A stretch of 64,000 nucleotides of DNA from Lachnospiraceae bacterium (GCA_022781985.1 JALESH010000050.1:1-64000), one strand, 5' to 3'; counted from the first letter of the stretch, positions 8,296 to 19,669 are shown. The notes: generated from the letters alone by a model not told the origin. Program-made: numbers and translations.

Positions 8296-10602
8296 TCACA
8301 TTTCATAATATGTATCAAAACGCATCATCATGGCTGCGCATTCTGCCCTGGTGGCTTTTCCTCCCGGATCCAGACGATAGCCTCCGCTGCTGTTCGGCTT
8401 ACCGGTTATCATCCCAACTGCTGTGGCCCACTCCATATATCCCTCAGCCCATCCGCTGACCTGGCCGGCATCGCTGAAGCCTGCAAGGGATTTCTTTTTT
8501 GACACATCAAGCTTCTGGCTGCCGGCATAGAGATTGAGCATCTTGGCCATCTGTTCCCGGGTAACATCCGTATCTACACCAAAGCTGCCGTCAGAAAAGC
8601 CTGTTACGATCCCTTTCTCCTCTGCCCAGAGAACCGCGTCGCTGTACCATCTGCCTTTTTCCACATCAGTAAACCTGTCTTTCCACTGTACTCCGGGCGC
8701 ACCGGCCATACGGTGCAGGATGGTGACGAACATTCCTCTGGACAGGGTTCTGTCCGGCATGAATTGATCCGTTCCTGTGATGGCTCCCATGGTCCCTTTT
8801 AGATAGGCATATTTGATGCTCTCATACTTCCAGTTGCCGTCTTTTACCGTGATATCAGAGAAGGGAAAGCGTACCGTCACCTTACAGGAGGCAGTCCTGC
8901 CTCCGGCCGTGGCAGTGATGACTGCCTCTCCATAGCCGACTCCCTTCACCACTCCCTGCTGGGTCACTGTTGCCACACTCTCATCAGAGCTTTTCCAGGC
9001 CACCTCTGTACCAGCTGCGCCCGCCGGGTGAACAGTAGCTGTTAAACCGAGCCTCTTGTTCAGATCTGTCTCCCGGGTGGCATAATCCAGGGAAACCCTG
9101 GTCACCGGTATATAGTCCACATCCTCTGTAAATGCTTTGATCCTTATATTACCGCCATAGCGCTCTCCATAATCCCTCCAGCTTCCCTCTGTCTCCAGGA
9201 AGCTCTGTCCGCTCTCTGCATGGGCTGAAATATCATACCAGGATCCCCTGCTGGAACTCTCCACACCGATCAGGGCATCCCCGGAGGACTTATGCAGGGT
9301 GATCACTACTGCAAAGGGCTCCCCTTTTTCCAGGGGCACCTCCTTCTTCAGGGGAACGGTATAATAGCCCTCCGCTGTGGTGGTTCCCTTAGTGACAGAC
9401 TCTGTTTCCAGAGTGCCGCTTGCAGGATCCTTGGGATCCGTCAGATAGGTATAGATCTCTACCTTATAATTTGTATTAGGTGATCCTGTGTAAAAGGACA
9501 CCGCCTTTAACAGCTCTCCCTTTCCATTACTCACTCGGGGGATAAACACATTGGCCACCCTGCCTTTTTCGCCCAGGGGAACATCCCTGGTCATCATGGA
9601 GCCGTCATACTGGTAATTGTGGTCATAGTTGCCGGCATCTTCAAACTCAAACACATAAGCCTCATCATCCAGCGTCCTGTCATAATAAGAAAGCCAGAAA
9701 TAGCCATATCTGTTATACCCGCTGCCTCCCCAGCTGTTGCGGATCAGCCAGGCTCCGTTTCCTGCCGGTCTGGTAGCAAAATTCTCTGCCGGGAAATTGT
9801 CATCCCAGCCCACCACAAGCACAGCATGGTTGGCATAGTCCGGAGTGCTGCAGTAATAAGCATGGCTGCCCGGATTGTAGTAGGCCGGATCATCATAATG
9901 ACCGTAGCTGATGCCCACGCTGCCATTTTTTTTGATAAACTGTTTTACCAGCTTTTCGTCCTCTGCCAGACTGAGCTTATAGGCCCCCTGAAGATGCATG
10001 ATGTCCTCATAGGCCAGTCCCTGATCCAATCCCTTGGCAATGACCTGCCCGGACTGGCTGTAGGGAACCAACGCCTCATCGGCTGCCCCTGACCAGTTGG
10101 CCAGCACCATCCCTGAGAAGAACAGATTCCCTCCCACCTGCATAAAATTGTCACCCAGGCAGCTGTTGGAATCTCCTCTGAGGCCTCCCAGGGGATCCAC
10201 TGCTGAATGGTAGGAAAAATAGGAAAGATGCAGTTCTGAAAGATCCCGGTCCAGTCCCTGCTTCCAGGCTTCTATTTCTCCCATCCCCAGGGAAGTAAAG
10301 GCCCAGCAGGCACCGTAGGGACTCTGGTTCCTCACCGCAGGCAGAGCCTCAAAGCCCTCATCCAGCGGATTGTAACGGTCTTCCAGGCTGGCCTGCAGGG
10401 GGGCTGCATAGTCAGCATCCCTGGTAACGCTCTTCACCTGATTTTCAATGGGACGGTAGGTAAGCGGCGGAATCACATTTTCCTCTGCCGGCTCTGAGGC
10501 CATGGCAGAAACAGAGGAAGCGGACAGCATAAGTAAGGCCAATCCCCTTATCATATCCGTCTTCCACCGTGCTCTCCATCTTCTTTTCCCCTTTCTGCTC
10601 AT
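8296..10602 (-). CDS. Secreted C1A papain-like cysteine protease with lectin-like, Big2-like and SLH regions
   Basis: VRNQSPYGACWAFTSLG (Cys), NHAVLVVGWDDNF (His), AWLIRNSWGGSGYNRYGYFWLSYYD (Asn); ATVHPAGAAGTEVAWKSSDESVATV (Big2); SLH triplet. Start after GGAGG RBS. Confidence 0.88.
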   Translation of the reverse strand: MSRKGKRRWRARWKTDMIRGLALLMLSASSVSAMASEPAEENVIPPLTYRPIENQVKSVTRDADYAAPLQASLEDRYNPLDEGFEALPAVRNQSPYGACWAFTSLGMGEIEAWKQGLDRDLSELHLSYFSYHSAVDPLGGLRGDSNSCLGDNFMQVGGNLFFSGMVLANWSGAADEALVPYSQSGQVIAKGLDQGLAYEDIMHLQGAYKLSLAEDEKLVKQFIKKNGSVGISYGHYDDPAYYNPGSHAYYCSTPDYANHAVLVVGWDDNFPAENFATRPAGNGAWLIRNSWGGSGYNRYGYFWLSYYDRTLDDEAYVFEFEDAGNYDHNYQYDGSMMTRDVPLGEKGRVANVFIPRVSNGKGELLKAVSFYTGSPNTNYKVEIYTYLTDPKDPASGTLETESVTKGTTTAEGYYTVPLKKEVPLEKGEPFAVVITLHKSSGDALIGVESSSRGSWYDISAHAESGQSFLETEGSWRDYGERYGGNIRIKAFTEDVDYIPVTRVSLDYATRETDLNKRLGLTATVHPAGAAGTEVAWKSSDESVATVTQQGVVKGVGYGEAVITATAGGRTASCKVTVRFPFSDITVKDGNWKYESIKYAYLKGTMGAITGTDQFMPDRTLSRGMFVTILHRMAGAPGVQWKDRFTDVEKGRWYSDAVLWAEEKGIVTGFSDGSFGVDTDVTREQMAKMLNLYAGSQKLDVSKKKSLAGFSDAGQVSGWAEGYMEWATAVGMITGKPNSSGGYRLDPGGKATRAECAAMMMRFDTYYEM

Positions 10603-10623
10603 TTGTTTTCCTCCTCTCATGTC

Positions 10624-11595
10624 CTAAATAATTTCCTTGATATGCTCCTCACTATATCTGCTCCTGTAGAAAGTATCTACAATCAGGTTGCCTATGAAGC
10701 CTATGGAAAACAGCTGTATGCCTGTTATGATGCACAGAATCCCCAGCTGCAGCAGCGGCCTGGTCCCTATGTAGTCTCCCAGCAGCCATTCCACTGTCAG
10801 ATAACCGCACAGAATGACCCCGATCAGCAGTGAAATGATTCCCCACTTACCGAAAAAGTACATGGGTTTATCGTAGTACTTCAGCAAAAACACAGACGAA
10901 ATAGAATCCAGAAGGCCCCGCGTATAGCGTTCAAACCCATATTTTGACTTTCCGAATTCCCTCTTGTTATGATGTACTGTAATCTCTGCTATCTTAAAGC
11001 CCTTGCGCTGGGCAAACACAGGAATATAGCGGTGGAATTCCCCATACACATCGATCCCCTTTACTACCTCCCTGCGATATGCCTTGAAGCCGCAGTTAAA
11101 ATCATGCAGCTCCACTCCGGAGGCCCGGGCCGTCACCCAGTTGAACAGCTTGGAGGGCAGCCTCTTTTCCAGGGGATCCTTCCTGTTATACTTCCAGCCG
11201 GAAACCAGATCGTATCCCTCCTCCAGCTTGTCGATGAACCGGGATATCTCTGCCGGATCATCCTGCAGGTCTGCATCCATGGTAAAAATAATATCTCCCG
11301 CGCAGTGCCGGAATCCGGCCTCCAATGCGGCGGCTTTGCCAAAGTTTTTCCGGAAGGATATCAGACGGATCCTGCTGTCGGCAGCGATCATCTCCTTTAT
11401 TACTTCCTCGGAAGAATCCACGGAGCCGTCATTGATGAAAAAAACCTCATACTCACTGATTTCCCAGTCATGCTCCTCCCTGCGGCTCTGCTCTATACTC
11501 CTTCCTATTTCTCCATACAGCTTTTCCAGCGATTTTTCTTCATTATATACAGGAATCACGAAGGATACCCTGTAGCTCTTTTTCTCCTGTTTCAT
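10624..11595 (-). CDS. GT2 glycosyltransferase (DPM1/GtrB-like, two C-terminal TM segments)
   Basis: VSFVIPVYNEEKSLEKLYGEI, FINDGSVDSSEE, FTMDADLQDDPAEI; C-terminal hydrophobic segments. Confidence 0.92.
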   Translation of the reverse strand: MKQEKKSYRVSFVIPVYNEEKSLEKLYGEIGRSIEQSRREEHDWEISEYEVFFINDGSVDSSEEVIKEMIAADSRIRLISFRKNFGKAAALEAGFRHCAGDIIFTMDADLQDDPAEISRFIDKLEEGYDLVSGWKYNRKDPLEKRLPSKLFNWVTARASGVELHDFNCGFKAYRREVVKGIDVYGEFHRYIPVFAQRKGFKIAEITVHHNKREFGKSKYGFERYTRGLLDSISSVFLLKYYDKPMYFFGKWGIISLLIGVILCGYLTVEWLLGDYIGTRPLLQLGILCIITGIQLFSIGFIGNLIVDTFYRSRYSEEHIKEII

Positions 11596-11630
11596 ATCTT
11601 TGTCCCTTTGTCCTGTTCTCCGATTCCGGG

Positions 11631-12518
11631 CTACTTGATCCACTGGGCCCACTTCATGCGATATTCCTCTGCACTCATGCCCTCCCCCTCTTTGAACAGC
11701 TGTCTGAATAAGTCTCCGTTTCTGATCCCGGATTCCTCTACGATATCCCGTATAGGCTTGATCGTAAATCTTAACAGCTCCTTGGCCACTGTAAATCTTC
11801 TGTTCAGAATATAGTCCTGCAATTCAATTCCATAGACCCTCAGAAACACCGCATTCAGCTCTCCCTCCTCCTGCCCGTACTTCTCCGAAAGCCTTCCCAT
11901 CAGATCCTGCTCCTTATAGTTTTCATTTACATATTCCCTGATGCCGGCACAGCATTTCATTTCCTCCTCCTGCTCCGGGCTCTCCCTTCTCATGACACTC
12001 ATCAGACAGAAATTGACCAGCCTTACCAGGATGCTGCCGCTCTCCAGTTCAGATTCCAGATCCTTTCCCTTCTGATATTCCATCAGGCTTTCAATAAACC
12101 GCTCTGCCTCCTGCAGCCTCTCCGGCCGGAAGATACAGCACTGGTCATTTTTTTCATGGAACAGCTCATAATATGCTTTGGCTGTAATTCCATTAAAGTG
12201 TACCCACATCAGCCTCCAGGGCTTTTCCTCACTGCTCTCATGCATATACTGGTCCGCACAGTTGATAAAGGCACAGTCCCCCTCCTTCAGCTTATAGCTC
12301 CTTCCCTTTATCTCTATACTGCCTTCCCCCTCCAGCACTCCCATAAAAAGAAAGGAATCCAGATTTTCTCTCCGAGCCTTGTGAGGCTGCAGGCTCTTCA
12401 GTTTTCCTACCTCCTGCACATACAGCAGGTTCTTTTTTGCAAAATCACCGGGCGTATGGAGCATTCTGGTGGAATCCGTAATGCCCGTTTCTGAAAATAA
12501 CGACTGAACCGTATTCAT
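11631..12518 (-). CDS. AraC-family transcriptional regulator (cupin-like sensor domain + HTH)
   Basis: LEGEGSIEIKGRSYKLKEGDCAFINCADQYMH (cupin) and ELQDYILNRRFTVAKELLRFTIKPIRDIVEESGIRNGDLFRQLFKEGEGMSAEEYR (AraC HTH). Confidence 0.85.
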   Translation of the reverse strand: MNTVQSLFSETGITDSTRMLHTPGDFAKKNLLYVQEVGKLKSLQPHKARRENLDSFLFMGVLEGEGSIEIKGRSYKLKEGDCAFINCADQYMHESSEEKPWRLMWVHFNGITAKAYYELFHEKNDQCCIFRPERLQEAERFIESLMEYQKGKDLESELESGSILVRLVNFCLMSVMRRESPEQEEEMKCCAGIREYVNENYKEQDLMGRLSEKYGQEEGELNAVFLRVYGIELQDYILNRRFTVAKELLRFTIKPIRDIVEESGIRNGDLFRQLFKEGEGMSAEEYRMKWAQWIK

Positions 12519-12522
12519 ATGA

Positions 12523-13464
12523 TCATACCCTTTCCCGCCAATAGTCCAAGGTTTCCCTGATTGTCTGTTCCAATGTAATGCCAGGGGTCCATCCTGTTGT
12601 CCGGCGGATCTTTCCGATATCCGCCTCGATCAATGCCACATCCACCGGCCGTATCTTGTTGGCATCCACCTCTACCCGTATCTCCTTTGCGGACAGGCTC
12701 AGGATCAGCCTCAGCACCTCCTGGATACTCACTGCATGGCCACTCCCCACATTGTAGGTCTCCCCTGCGATCCCCTTCTGTATCAGCAGCGCATAAGCCT
12801 CTACCACATCCCTGACATCCGTAAAGTCGCGCTTTGTATTGAGATTGCCCACATACATGACAGGCTCCCGTTTTCCCTTCTCTATCTCTGCCACCTGCTT
12901 GCAGAAATCTGCCACTACAAAGATGGGAGACTGGCAGGGCCCGATATGGTTGAAGGCTCTCACCATCATCAGCTCCATATCATATGCCTTGGCATAGATA
13001 TTGCCGATCATATTCTGGCATGCCTTGGTAGCCGCATAGATATTTCCCGGCCGCAGCCTGTTCTCCTCCGTAATGGGATTCTCCCCTTCCCTGATATGCC
13101 CATACTCCTCTCCTGATCCGATGAGCAGCACTCTCGGCTTGTAATACAGTTCCCTGACGGCATCCATCACATTGATGCTCCCCTTAATATTTACATCCAC
13201 CGTCAGTCCCGGATTCTTCCACGCCACCCCCACCGAGCTCTGGGCTGCCAGATGGAAGATGTAGTCTGGCCTGATCCGGAACAGCAGGCTGACGATTGCC
13301 TCCCTGTCCAGAATATCCAGGTCATATACCTGCACCCCCTTCTTTTCCACCTGCTCGCCGGCAAGCTTGGTCACATGCACTTCCATCCCGCATCCGCAGA
13401 GCAGATGCTCTGCCAAATAACCGCCAACAAAGCCGGCCCCTCCGATTATCAATGCTTTTGCCAT
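12523..13464 (-). CDS. rmd: GDP-6-deoxy-D-mannose reductase-like NAD-dependent epimerase/dehydratase
   Basis: GGAGFVGGYLAEHLL, YAATKACQNM, RAFNHIGPCQSPIFVVADFCKQVAEIEKGKREPVMYVGNLNTKRDFTDVRDVVEAY; adjacent to gmd. Confidence 0.83.
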   Translation of the reverse strand: MAKALIIGGAGFVGGYLAEHLLCGCGMEVHVTKLAGEQVEKKGVQVYDLDILDREAIVSLLFRIRPDYIFHLAAQSSVGVAWKNPGLTVDVNIKGSINVMDAVRELYYKPRVLLIGSGEEYGHIREGENPITEENRLRPGNIYAATKACQNMIGNIYAKAYDMELMMVRAFNHIGPCQSPIFVVADFCKQVAEIEKGKREPVMYVGNLNTKRDFTDVRDVVEAYALLIQKGIAGETYNVGSGHAVSIQEVLRLILSLSAKEIRVEVDANKIRPVDVALIEADIGKIRRTTGWTPGITLEQTIRETLDYWRERV

Positions 13465-13478
13465 AATTTTACCATGAA

Positions 13479-13500
13479 AGGGAACCCCTTGGGATTCCCT
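13479..13500. repeat. Intercistronic hairpin between gmd and rmd
   Basis: AGGGAA(c)CCC tt GGG(a)TTCCCT near-perfect inverted repeat; possible attenuator or processing site. Confidence 0.4.
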
Positions 13501-13524
13501 TCTCCTATGAATAATTATTCTGTC

Positions 13525-14604
<1,080 letters not shown>

Positions 14605-14626
14605 TTAAAACCACTATTCTTTTCAT

Positions 14627-14655
14627 ATTTTATTATATATATAAGGATTGTGCAA
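14627..14655 (-). promoter_or_regulatory. Putative promoter upstream of gmd
   Basis: Minus strand TTGCAC-N17-TAAAAT (-35 14650..14655; -10 14627..14632). Confidence 0.5.
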
Positions 14656-14676
14656 GAAATTTCCTCTGGAAGTTGC

Positions 14677-15426
14677 TTACAGTATACCGAACAGATTCTC
14701 CCATTCCTCTCCCTCTATCACCCGCTCCGTCACCCTGTCTGCATTCATCAGCATGCTTTCCACCCGGTTTGCCAGGCTTACATCCACAAGCCTTCCTACT
14801 TCTATCCCCCGCAGTTGAAAAAACAGCAGGGGATCCTCATCGAATCTTGCGCCTATGCCATAGAGGACAGAGGCCACATGCTTACACATCAGCGCCCAGT
14901 CGGGGCAGCTGCAGGTGAAACTGATCTCCCTGGCTGAGGGAAACAGTCCGTTCTTCTCTAAAAATATGCTCTTCAACTCCTCCGGAAAGTCTCCCTGCAG
15001 CAGCCTTTCCAGATTTTCTATCCTGCCGCTGCAGCAGTCGATGATTTCCTGGCAGTGTTCCTCACTCAGAGGGCTGATGCGGATCTCCACCTTATAGGGG
15101 GTCTTGCGGCTTCCCTGTACCCGGGCCGATACCCTTCCCTTCTGCAGCCTCAGGTCCACCACAGCCCCGGTGCGCACATATCTTTTCCCCCGTTCCAGCC
15201 GGCTTTCATAGTCCGCATACCGCTCCAGATTCTCACACCAGGATTTTCCCCACCAGTTTTTTGCAATTTCCCTGCCCTGAATGTGCACCGGCTCCAGTGC
15301 CCTCCCCTTTTCCCTTTCCTTCCTGACCGTCTCTGCCGCATTCCTCCTGAGGCTGTCCGCGGAGGGCTGGCTGTAATGGATCTCATCCCAATATCTGCCC
15401 ATCTTTATCACTCTACTCCTTTCCAA
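14677..15426 (-). CDS. SWIM zinc-finger protein
   Basis: FTCSCPDWALMCKHVASVLYGIG matches CxCx(n)CxH SWIM motif; overlaps the 3' end of the SNF2 gene. Confidence 0.9.
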   Translation of the reverse strand: MERSRVIKMGRYWDEIHYSQPSADSLRRNAAETVRKEREKGRALEPVHIQGREIAKNWWGKSWCENLERYADYESRLERGKRYVRTGAVVDLRLQKGRVSARVQGSRKTPYKVEIRISPLSEEHCQEIIDCCSGRIENLERLLQGDFPEELKSIFLEKNGLFPSAREISFTCSCPDWALMCKHVASVLYGIGARFDEDPLLFFQLRGIEVGRLVDVSLANRVESMLMNADRVTERVIEGEEWENLFGIL

Positions 15427-18023
15427 GCCTCATCCAGCCTTAAAACCGACAGCAGTTCCTCATTGCTCATCTCCGTCAGCCAGCTTTCACCGCCGGAGCC
15501 GATCACATTCTCTGCCAATTCCTTTTTGGAATTGATCATCTCATCTATTTTCTCTTCGACAGACCCTTTACACACCAGCTTATGCACCAGTACATTATTC
15601 TTCTGCCCGATTCGGTAAGCCCGATCCGTGGCCTGGTTTTCCACCGCCGGATTCCACCAGCGGTCAAAGTGGATCACATGGCTGGCCTTCGTCAGATTCA
15701 GTCCGGTTCCCCCTGCCTTGACTGACAGTACCATATAAGGGATATATTTTTCTCCCTGAAAGGCTTCCACCATCCGGTTCCTTTCCGGTACCGGCACCCC
15801 TCCATGGAGGACAAAGCCCCTGCGCCCGAAGATGGTGAAGAGATACTCGTCCAGATAACCGCTGATTTCCTTAAACTGAGTAAATACCAGTACCCTCTCT
15901 CTTTTTTCGCAGATGGTTTCACAGATATCCCTAAGCATCCGGAATTTGCCGCTTTCCTCCGGTGCATATGTCTGCTGGCCCAGGTACTGGTCAGGATGGT
16001 TGCACACCTGTTTGAGCCTGCTGATCAGGGAAAGCACCATTCCCCTTCGCTCTATTCCATTCAGTTCCTTCAGCCTCTCCTGTGCCTCCGCCACCAGCTT
16101 CCTGTAGAGGACAGCCTGCTTTTTGGACAGGCTCACATAGTCCACCTGCTCCAGCTTATCAGGCAGATCGGAAATGATCTCCTTATCCGTTTTCACCCTG
16201 CGCAGCATAAAGGGAGCAATCATGGCTTTCAGCCTGGCATAGCCCTCCGGGCGCTCCTCCAGTCCCTTGCAGTATTCCTTAAATTCAGCGGAGCTTCCCA
16301 ATAGTCCTTTATTCAGGAAATCGAAAAGGGACCATAGGTTCGTCAGGTTATTTTCTATAGGAGTGCCGGTCATGGCAATACGCATCCGGCTTTTCAGCCT
16401 TTTGATCTGCTTCGTCTGTCTGGTCACCGGGTTTTTGATGGCCTGTGCCTCATCCAGGATCAGACAGTCCCATCGGATCTCCTCCAACTCCTTTATCCTG
16501 GCAGCCATGCCATAGGTGGTGATGTTCAGAAAGGTCGGAGCTGCCTTCAGCTCCTGTCCCAGCACTGCCGCGCTCCTGCCATGGAGCAGCCTAAGCTCCA
16601 TCTCCGGGGCAAATTTTTCTGCCTCCCTCTGCCAGTTGCCCAGCAGCGAGGCCGGTACCACCAGCAGGATACGGGCCTTCTTCCTCCGCCCTCTCAGCTT
16701 TTCCAAAAAGGCGATGACCTGCAGGGTCTTGCCCAGTCCCATATCGTCCGCCAGACAGGCCCCAAATCCCATCTGATCCATATAATTCAGCCAGGTATAG
16801 CCTGTCTTCTGATAGGGTCTGAGACATGCCCGCAGGCTTTTGGGCAGGACAGCAGAGCGGATATTGGCAGGCGCCCGCAGATTCTGCAGCAGGGATGCCA
16901 GCCATTTGCCATTGGTGAGCACCGGACCTACATCTGCGCCCTCCTTTCCCTCCTGCGCCTTCAACCCCATACGGAGAGCCTCCATCAGGGTGATTTCTCC
17001 CCGATAACTGTCTATCTCCTCTAACAATCTCTGCAGCCTCTCATGGCTGACCTCCACCCATCGGCCCTTTAAAAGCGCCAGCCCTTCTGTCTGCGCCAGC
17101 AGCCGTTTTACCTCCTCCCTCGTCAGGGGCATTCCATCCAGTGTCAGCTCCGGCCGCATCTGCAGCAGGGTATCCAGACCCAGCAGAGCGGGCTTCTCCT
17201 CTCCCAGATTCACTGTCACAGACACGGCGCCGGAACGCCTCCTCCACCAGTTGGGAATCCGGCACATGATCCCGGCCTCCTCCAGCGCCGGAACCGCCTT
17301 TAATATCTCATAGGCCTCCTGGCTGCTCAATCTTAAGGGATGGAACAGCTCCCCCCTCTCCACAAATTCCCCGATCAGTCCGGACACCTCTGCCGCCCGG
17401 TTCAGGCAGGACAGCAGCTCCAGCAGCTTCTCCCTCCGGCCCTTATATTCTGTCAGGGCATATTGGAGGGGGACATGGCGTATCCTTCCGTCCTTTTCCC
17501 TGGTGGCGTAGGTAGCCAGGAAGGCAAAGGGGAAATCCTCCTTCCCGCTTTCCACCAGATGAAAAAAAATCCGCTCCGGCACACGCAGATACTGGCTCTT
17601 TTCCGCCAGATACATGGAGACCTTCCCCTTGTACTGACTGATCTCCCGGGCAAAAACCTCCTGCAGCCTGCCAAAGATCCGTCGGATCCATTTCTCCGTT
17701 ACATATTCTGCCCCCAGCAGAAAAGGGATAGAATCCAGAAGCTGCCCATATTCCTCAGCTGTGGGCTCCGCCACTGTATTCTCCCTGGCCAGCTCCAGGT
17801 CGGGATGCTGGCTGAGCAGACAGGCAAACCGGTTGGCCAGCAGGTACAGATAATTCCCCCCTGCATCCAGGCAGTCCGGCCTTTCCTTAAAGCCCATATT
17901 ATACAGGGCTGAAAATTTTTCCTTTTCAAATTCCTCTTTCCACCTCTGCGCCCCCGGCGATATGGCCTCATCCCCATCTACGGTGAAGCTGTCCTCAGTG
18001 AACTGAAAATATAATTTATCCAT
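15408..18023 (-). CDS. SNF2-family DEAD/DEAH-box helicase
   Basis: LADDMGLGKTLQVIAFL (Walker A), CLILDEAQAIKNP, IAMTGTPIENNLTNLWSLFDFLNKGLLG, VLVFTQFKEI, RAYRIGQKNNVLVHKLVCKGSVEEKI. Start at internal MDKLYFQFTEDS. Confidence 0.94.
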   Translation of the reverse strand: MDKLYFQFTEDSFTVDGDEAISPGAQRWKEEFEKEKFSALYNMGFKERPDCLDAGGNYLYLLANRFACLLSQHPDLELARENTVAEPTAEEYGQLLDSIPFLLGAEYVTEKWIRRIFGRLQEVFAREISQYKGKVSMYLAEKSQYLRVPERIFFHLVESGKEDFPFAFLATYATREKDGRIRHVPLQYALTEYKGRREKLLELLSCLNRAAEVSGLIGEFVERGELFHPLRLSSQEAYEILKAVPALEEAGIMCRIPNWWRRRSGAVSVTVNLGEEKPALLGLDTLLQMRPELTLDGMPLTREEVKRLLAQTEGLALLKGRWVEVSHERLQRLLEEIDSYRGEITLMEALRMGLKAQEGKEGADVGPVLTNGKWLASLLQNLRAPANIRSAVLPKSLRACLRPYQKTGYTWLNYMDQMGFGACLADDMGLGKTLQVIAFLEKLRGRRKKARILLVVPASLLGNWQREAEKFAPEMELRLLHGRSAAVLGQELKAAPTFLNITTYGMAARIKELEEIRWDCLILDEAQAIKNPVTRQTKQIKRLKSRMRIAMTGTPIENNLTNLWSLFDFLNKGLLGSSAEFKEYCKGLEERPEGYARLKAMIAPFMLRRVKTDKEIISDLPDKLEQVDYVSLSKKQAVLYRKLVAEAQERLKELNGIERRGMVLSLISRLKQVCNHPDQYLGQQTYAPEESGKFRMLRDICETICEKRERVLVFTQFKEISGYLDEYLFTIFGRRGFVLHGGVPVPERNRMVEAFQGEKYIPYMVLSVKAGGTGLNLTKASHVIHFDRWWNPAVENQATDRAYRIGQKNNVLVHKLVCKGSVEEKIDEMINSKKELAENVIGSGGESWLTEMSNEELLSVLRLDEAWKGVE

Positions 18024-18061
18024 AGCTTTTTCCTCTGAATGTGTCAGCAACAGTCTGTTAT

Positions 18062-18090
18062 AGTATAGCATGGGAGGCGCCAGGGTTCAA
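18062..18090 (-). promoter_or_regulatory. Putative promoter for SNF2-SWIM
   Basis: Minus strand TTGAAC-N17-TATACT (-35 18085..18090; -10 18062..18067). Confidence 0.5.
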
Positions 18091-18120
18091 CCGATAACTG
18101 CCGGGCCCCAGCGTCCCTTC

Positions 18121-19662
18121 TCATTGCCCCTCCTCCCTTTCCCGTCCTTTTTTTGCACAGACCAGGCGCTTTGCCAGTGCCATACACTCCTTCAGCTCTC
18201 TCCTTCTGCAGTTTGCTGCCAGCAAAAAGACATTTGCAACGATGATACAGAGGAAGCATCTGTAAAATATGGCGCCCCACAGCGAGCTGATGGGAGCCGC
18301 TTCACTGAGCACATATACCACCAGGCCGCTGCCCAGGGTATTGAGCAGGTTTCTTATCATGTCTCTAAAATAGTTCCAGGGAGATCTTTCAAAGACTCCC
18401 TTGTATACCACTATGGGAAACGATATCTGAAGCACCAGATTGCTTATCATGGTCCCTATATAGATTCCGATGATTCCCCATCTTCCTGCAGCATAGACCG
18501 ATATCATAATATTCAGAACCGCGCTTATCACCGGAATCCACCGATCACTTTCATATAGTCCGGCTGCTATTTTCACCTGTCCCACAGGCCCTCTGGAGGT
18601 GGATAAATAAAAATTCATGCAGACCAGAAAAATCACATATTGGGGCAGTACATACTGGCCTCCATACAGCAACTCCACCGCCGGGGTCATCAGGAAAAAC
18701 AGGCAGATGGAACACCAGCCGCAGAACCAGCCTCCAAGAAAATCAAAGGTTTTGAATATCCTCAGCTTATCCTCTGTCTTCTCTGTTACCAGAACATTCC
18801 CTATACTGGCAACTGCCGCTGTCATCACACTGTTTGCCACTCCGCTGATTACTTTTATAAACATATTGTAGTTGGCAATCTTCCCTACCATCTGGACGCT
18901 GATCACCGCTGAGGTGATAATGCTGTCTGTCTGTCTAATACAGGTATCGCTGAATTTAAAAAAGATAATCCCCTTCATCTTGCCGAAGATCCCCCTGACC
19001 TCCGCCCTGTCCAGAGGTTTTGCTTCCTCCTGCAGAAAGGGATATTTTTTATTTGCCCAGTAGGAGATATATAAAAATTTGGCTGCATTCACTGTAGCGT
19101 TCCCCAGCAGATACATATAATAATTTCTGGTGAACAGGATCAGCAGGCACTGCGCGCATGCCAGAACAGAATCAAAGACAGTGAGTATATTGGTATACCA
19201 ATACTGCTTCTGGTCTGCAATCATAAAAGTGATCTTATAGGAAAAAAAATAAGAAAATACAGTATTAAAGAGAAAGATCAGATAAACAGGCACAATATGG
19301 GCAATTCCCTCCGTCCCCTTCATCATCACTGGCAGAAAGGGAATCAGCCCCAGACCGATTGCTGTAACCAGGAGTGCGGTGATCTGATAAGCCTTCCGGT
19401 AAAAAAACATGATGGACTTCAGCTTTTCCCTGTCCTTTTCTGCCAGAGGCTTATACAGATAGAAAGTGACCGCCGCTTCCAGTCCCAGCTCCGTCAGCGC
19501 CAGTACGGATATGATCTCGCCGAACAGACTGTTGATCCCCAGATAGGTATCTCCTAAAATCCGTACAAACACCACCTGGCTGAGCGTTGATGCAATGGAA
19601 GCGGCCAGTCTGTTTCCCATAGAGGCTGCTACATTTTTAGACGTATTTTTCAGCCTTGACAT
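18121..19662 (-). CDS. Wzx-like polysaccharide flippase
   Basis: MSRLKNTSKNVAASMGNRLAASIASTLSQVVFVRILGDTYLGINSLFGEIISVLALTELGLEAAVTFYLY; multi-TM. Confidence 0.88.
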   Translation of the reverse strand: MSRLKNTSKNVAASMGNRLAASIASTLSQVVFVRILGDTYLGINSLFGEIISVLALTELGLEAAVTFYLYKPLAEKDREKLKSIMFFYRKAYQITALLVTAIGLGLIPFLPVMMKGTEGIAHIVPVYLIFLFNTVFSYFFSYKITFMIADQKQYWYTNILTVFDSVLACAQCLLILFTRNYYMYLLGNATVNAAKFLYISYWANKKYPFLQEEAKPLDRAEVRGIFGKMKGIIFFKFSDTCIRQTDSIITSAVISVQMVGKIANYNMFIKVISGVANSVMTAAVASIGNVLVTEKTEDKLRIFKTFDFLGGWFCGWCSICLFFLMTPAVELLYGGQYVLPQYVIFLVCMNFYLSTSRGPVGQVKIAAGLYESDRWIPVISAVLNIMISVYAAGRWGIIGIYIGTMISNLVLQISFPIVVYKGVFERSPWNYFRDMIRNLLNTLGSGLVVYVLSEAAPISSLWGAIFYRCFLCIIVANVFLLAANCRRRELKECMALAKRLVCAKKGREREEGQ

Positions 19663-19669
19663 CTCTTCC

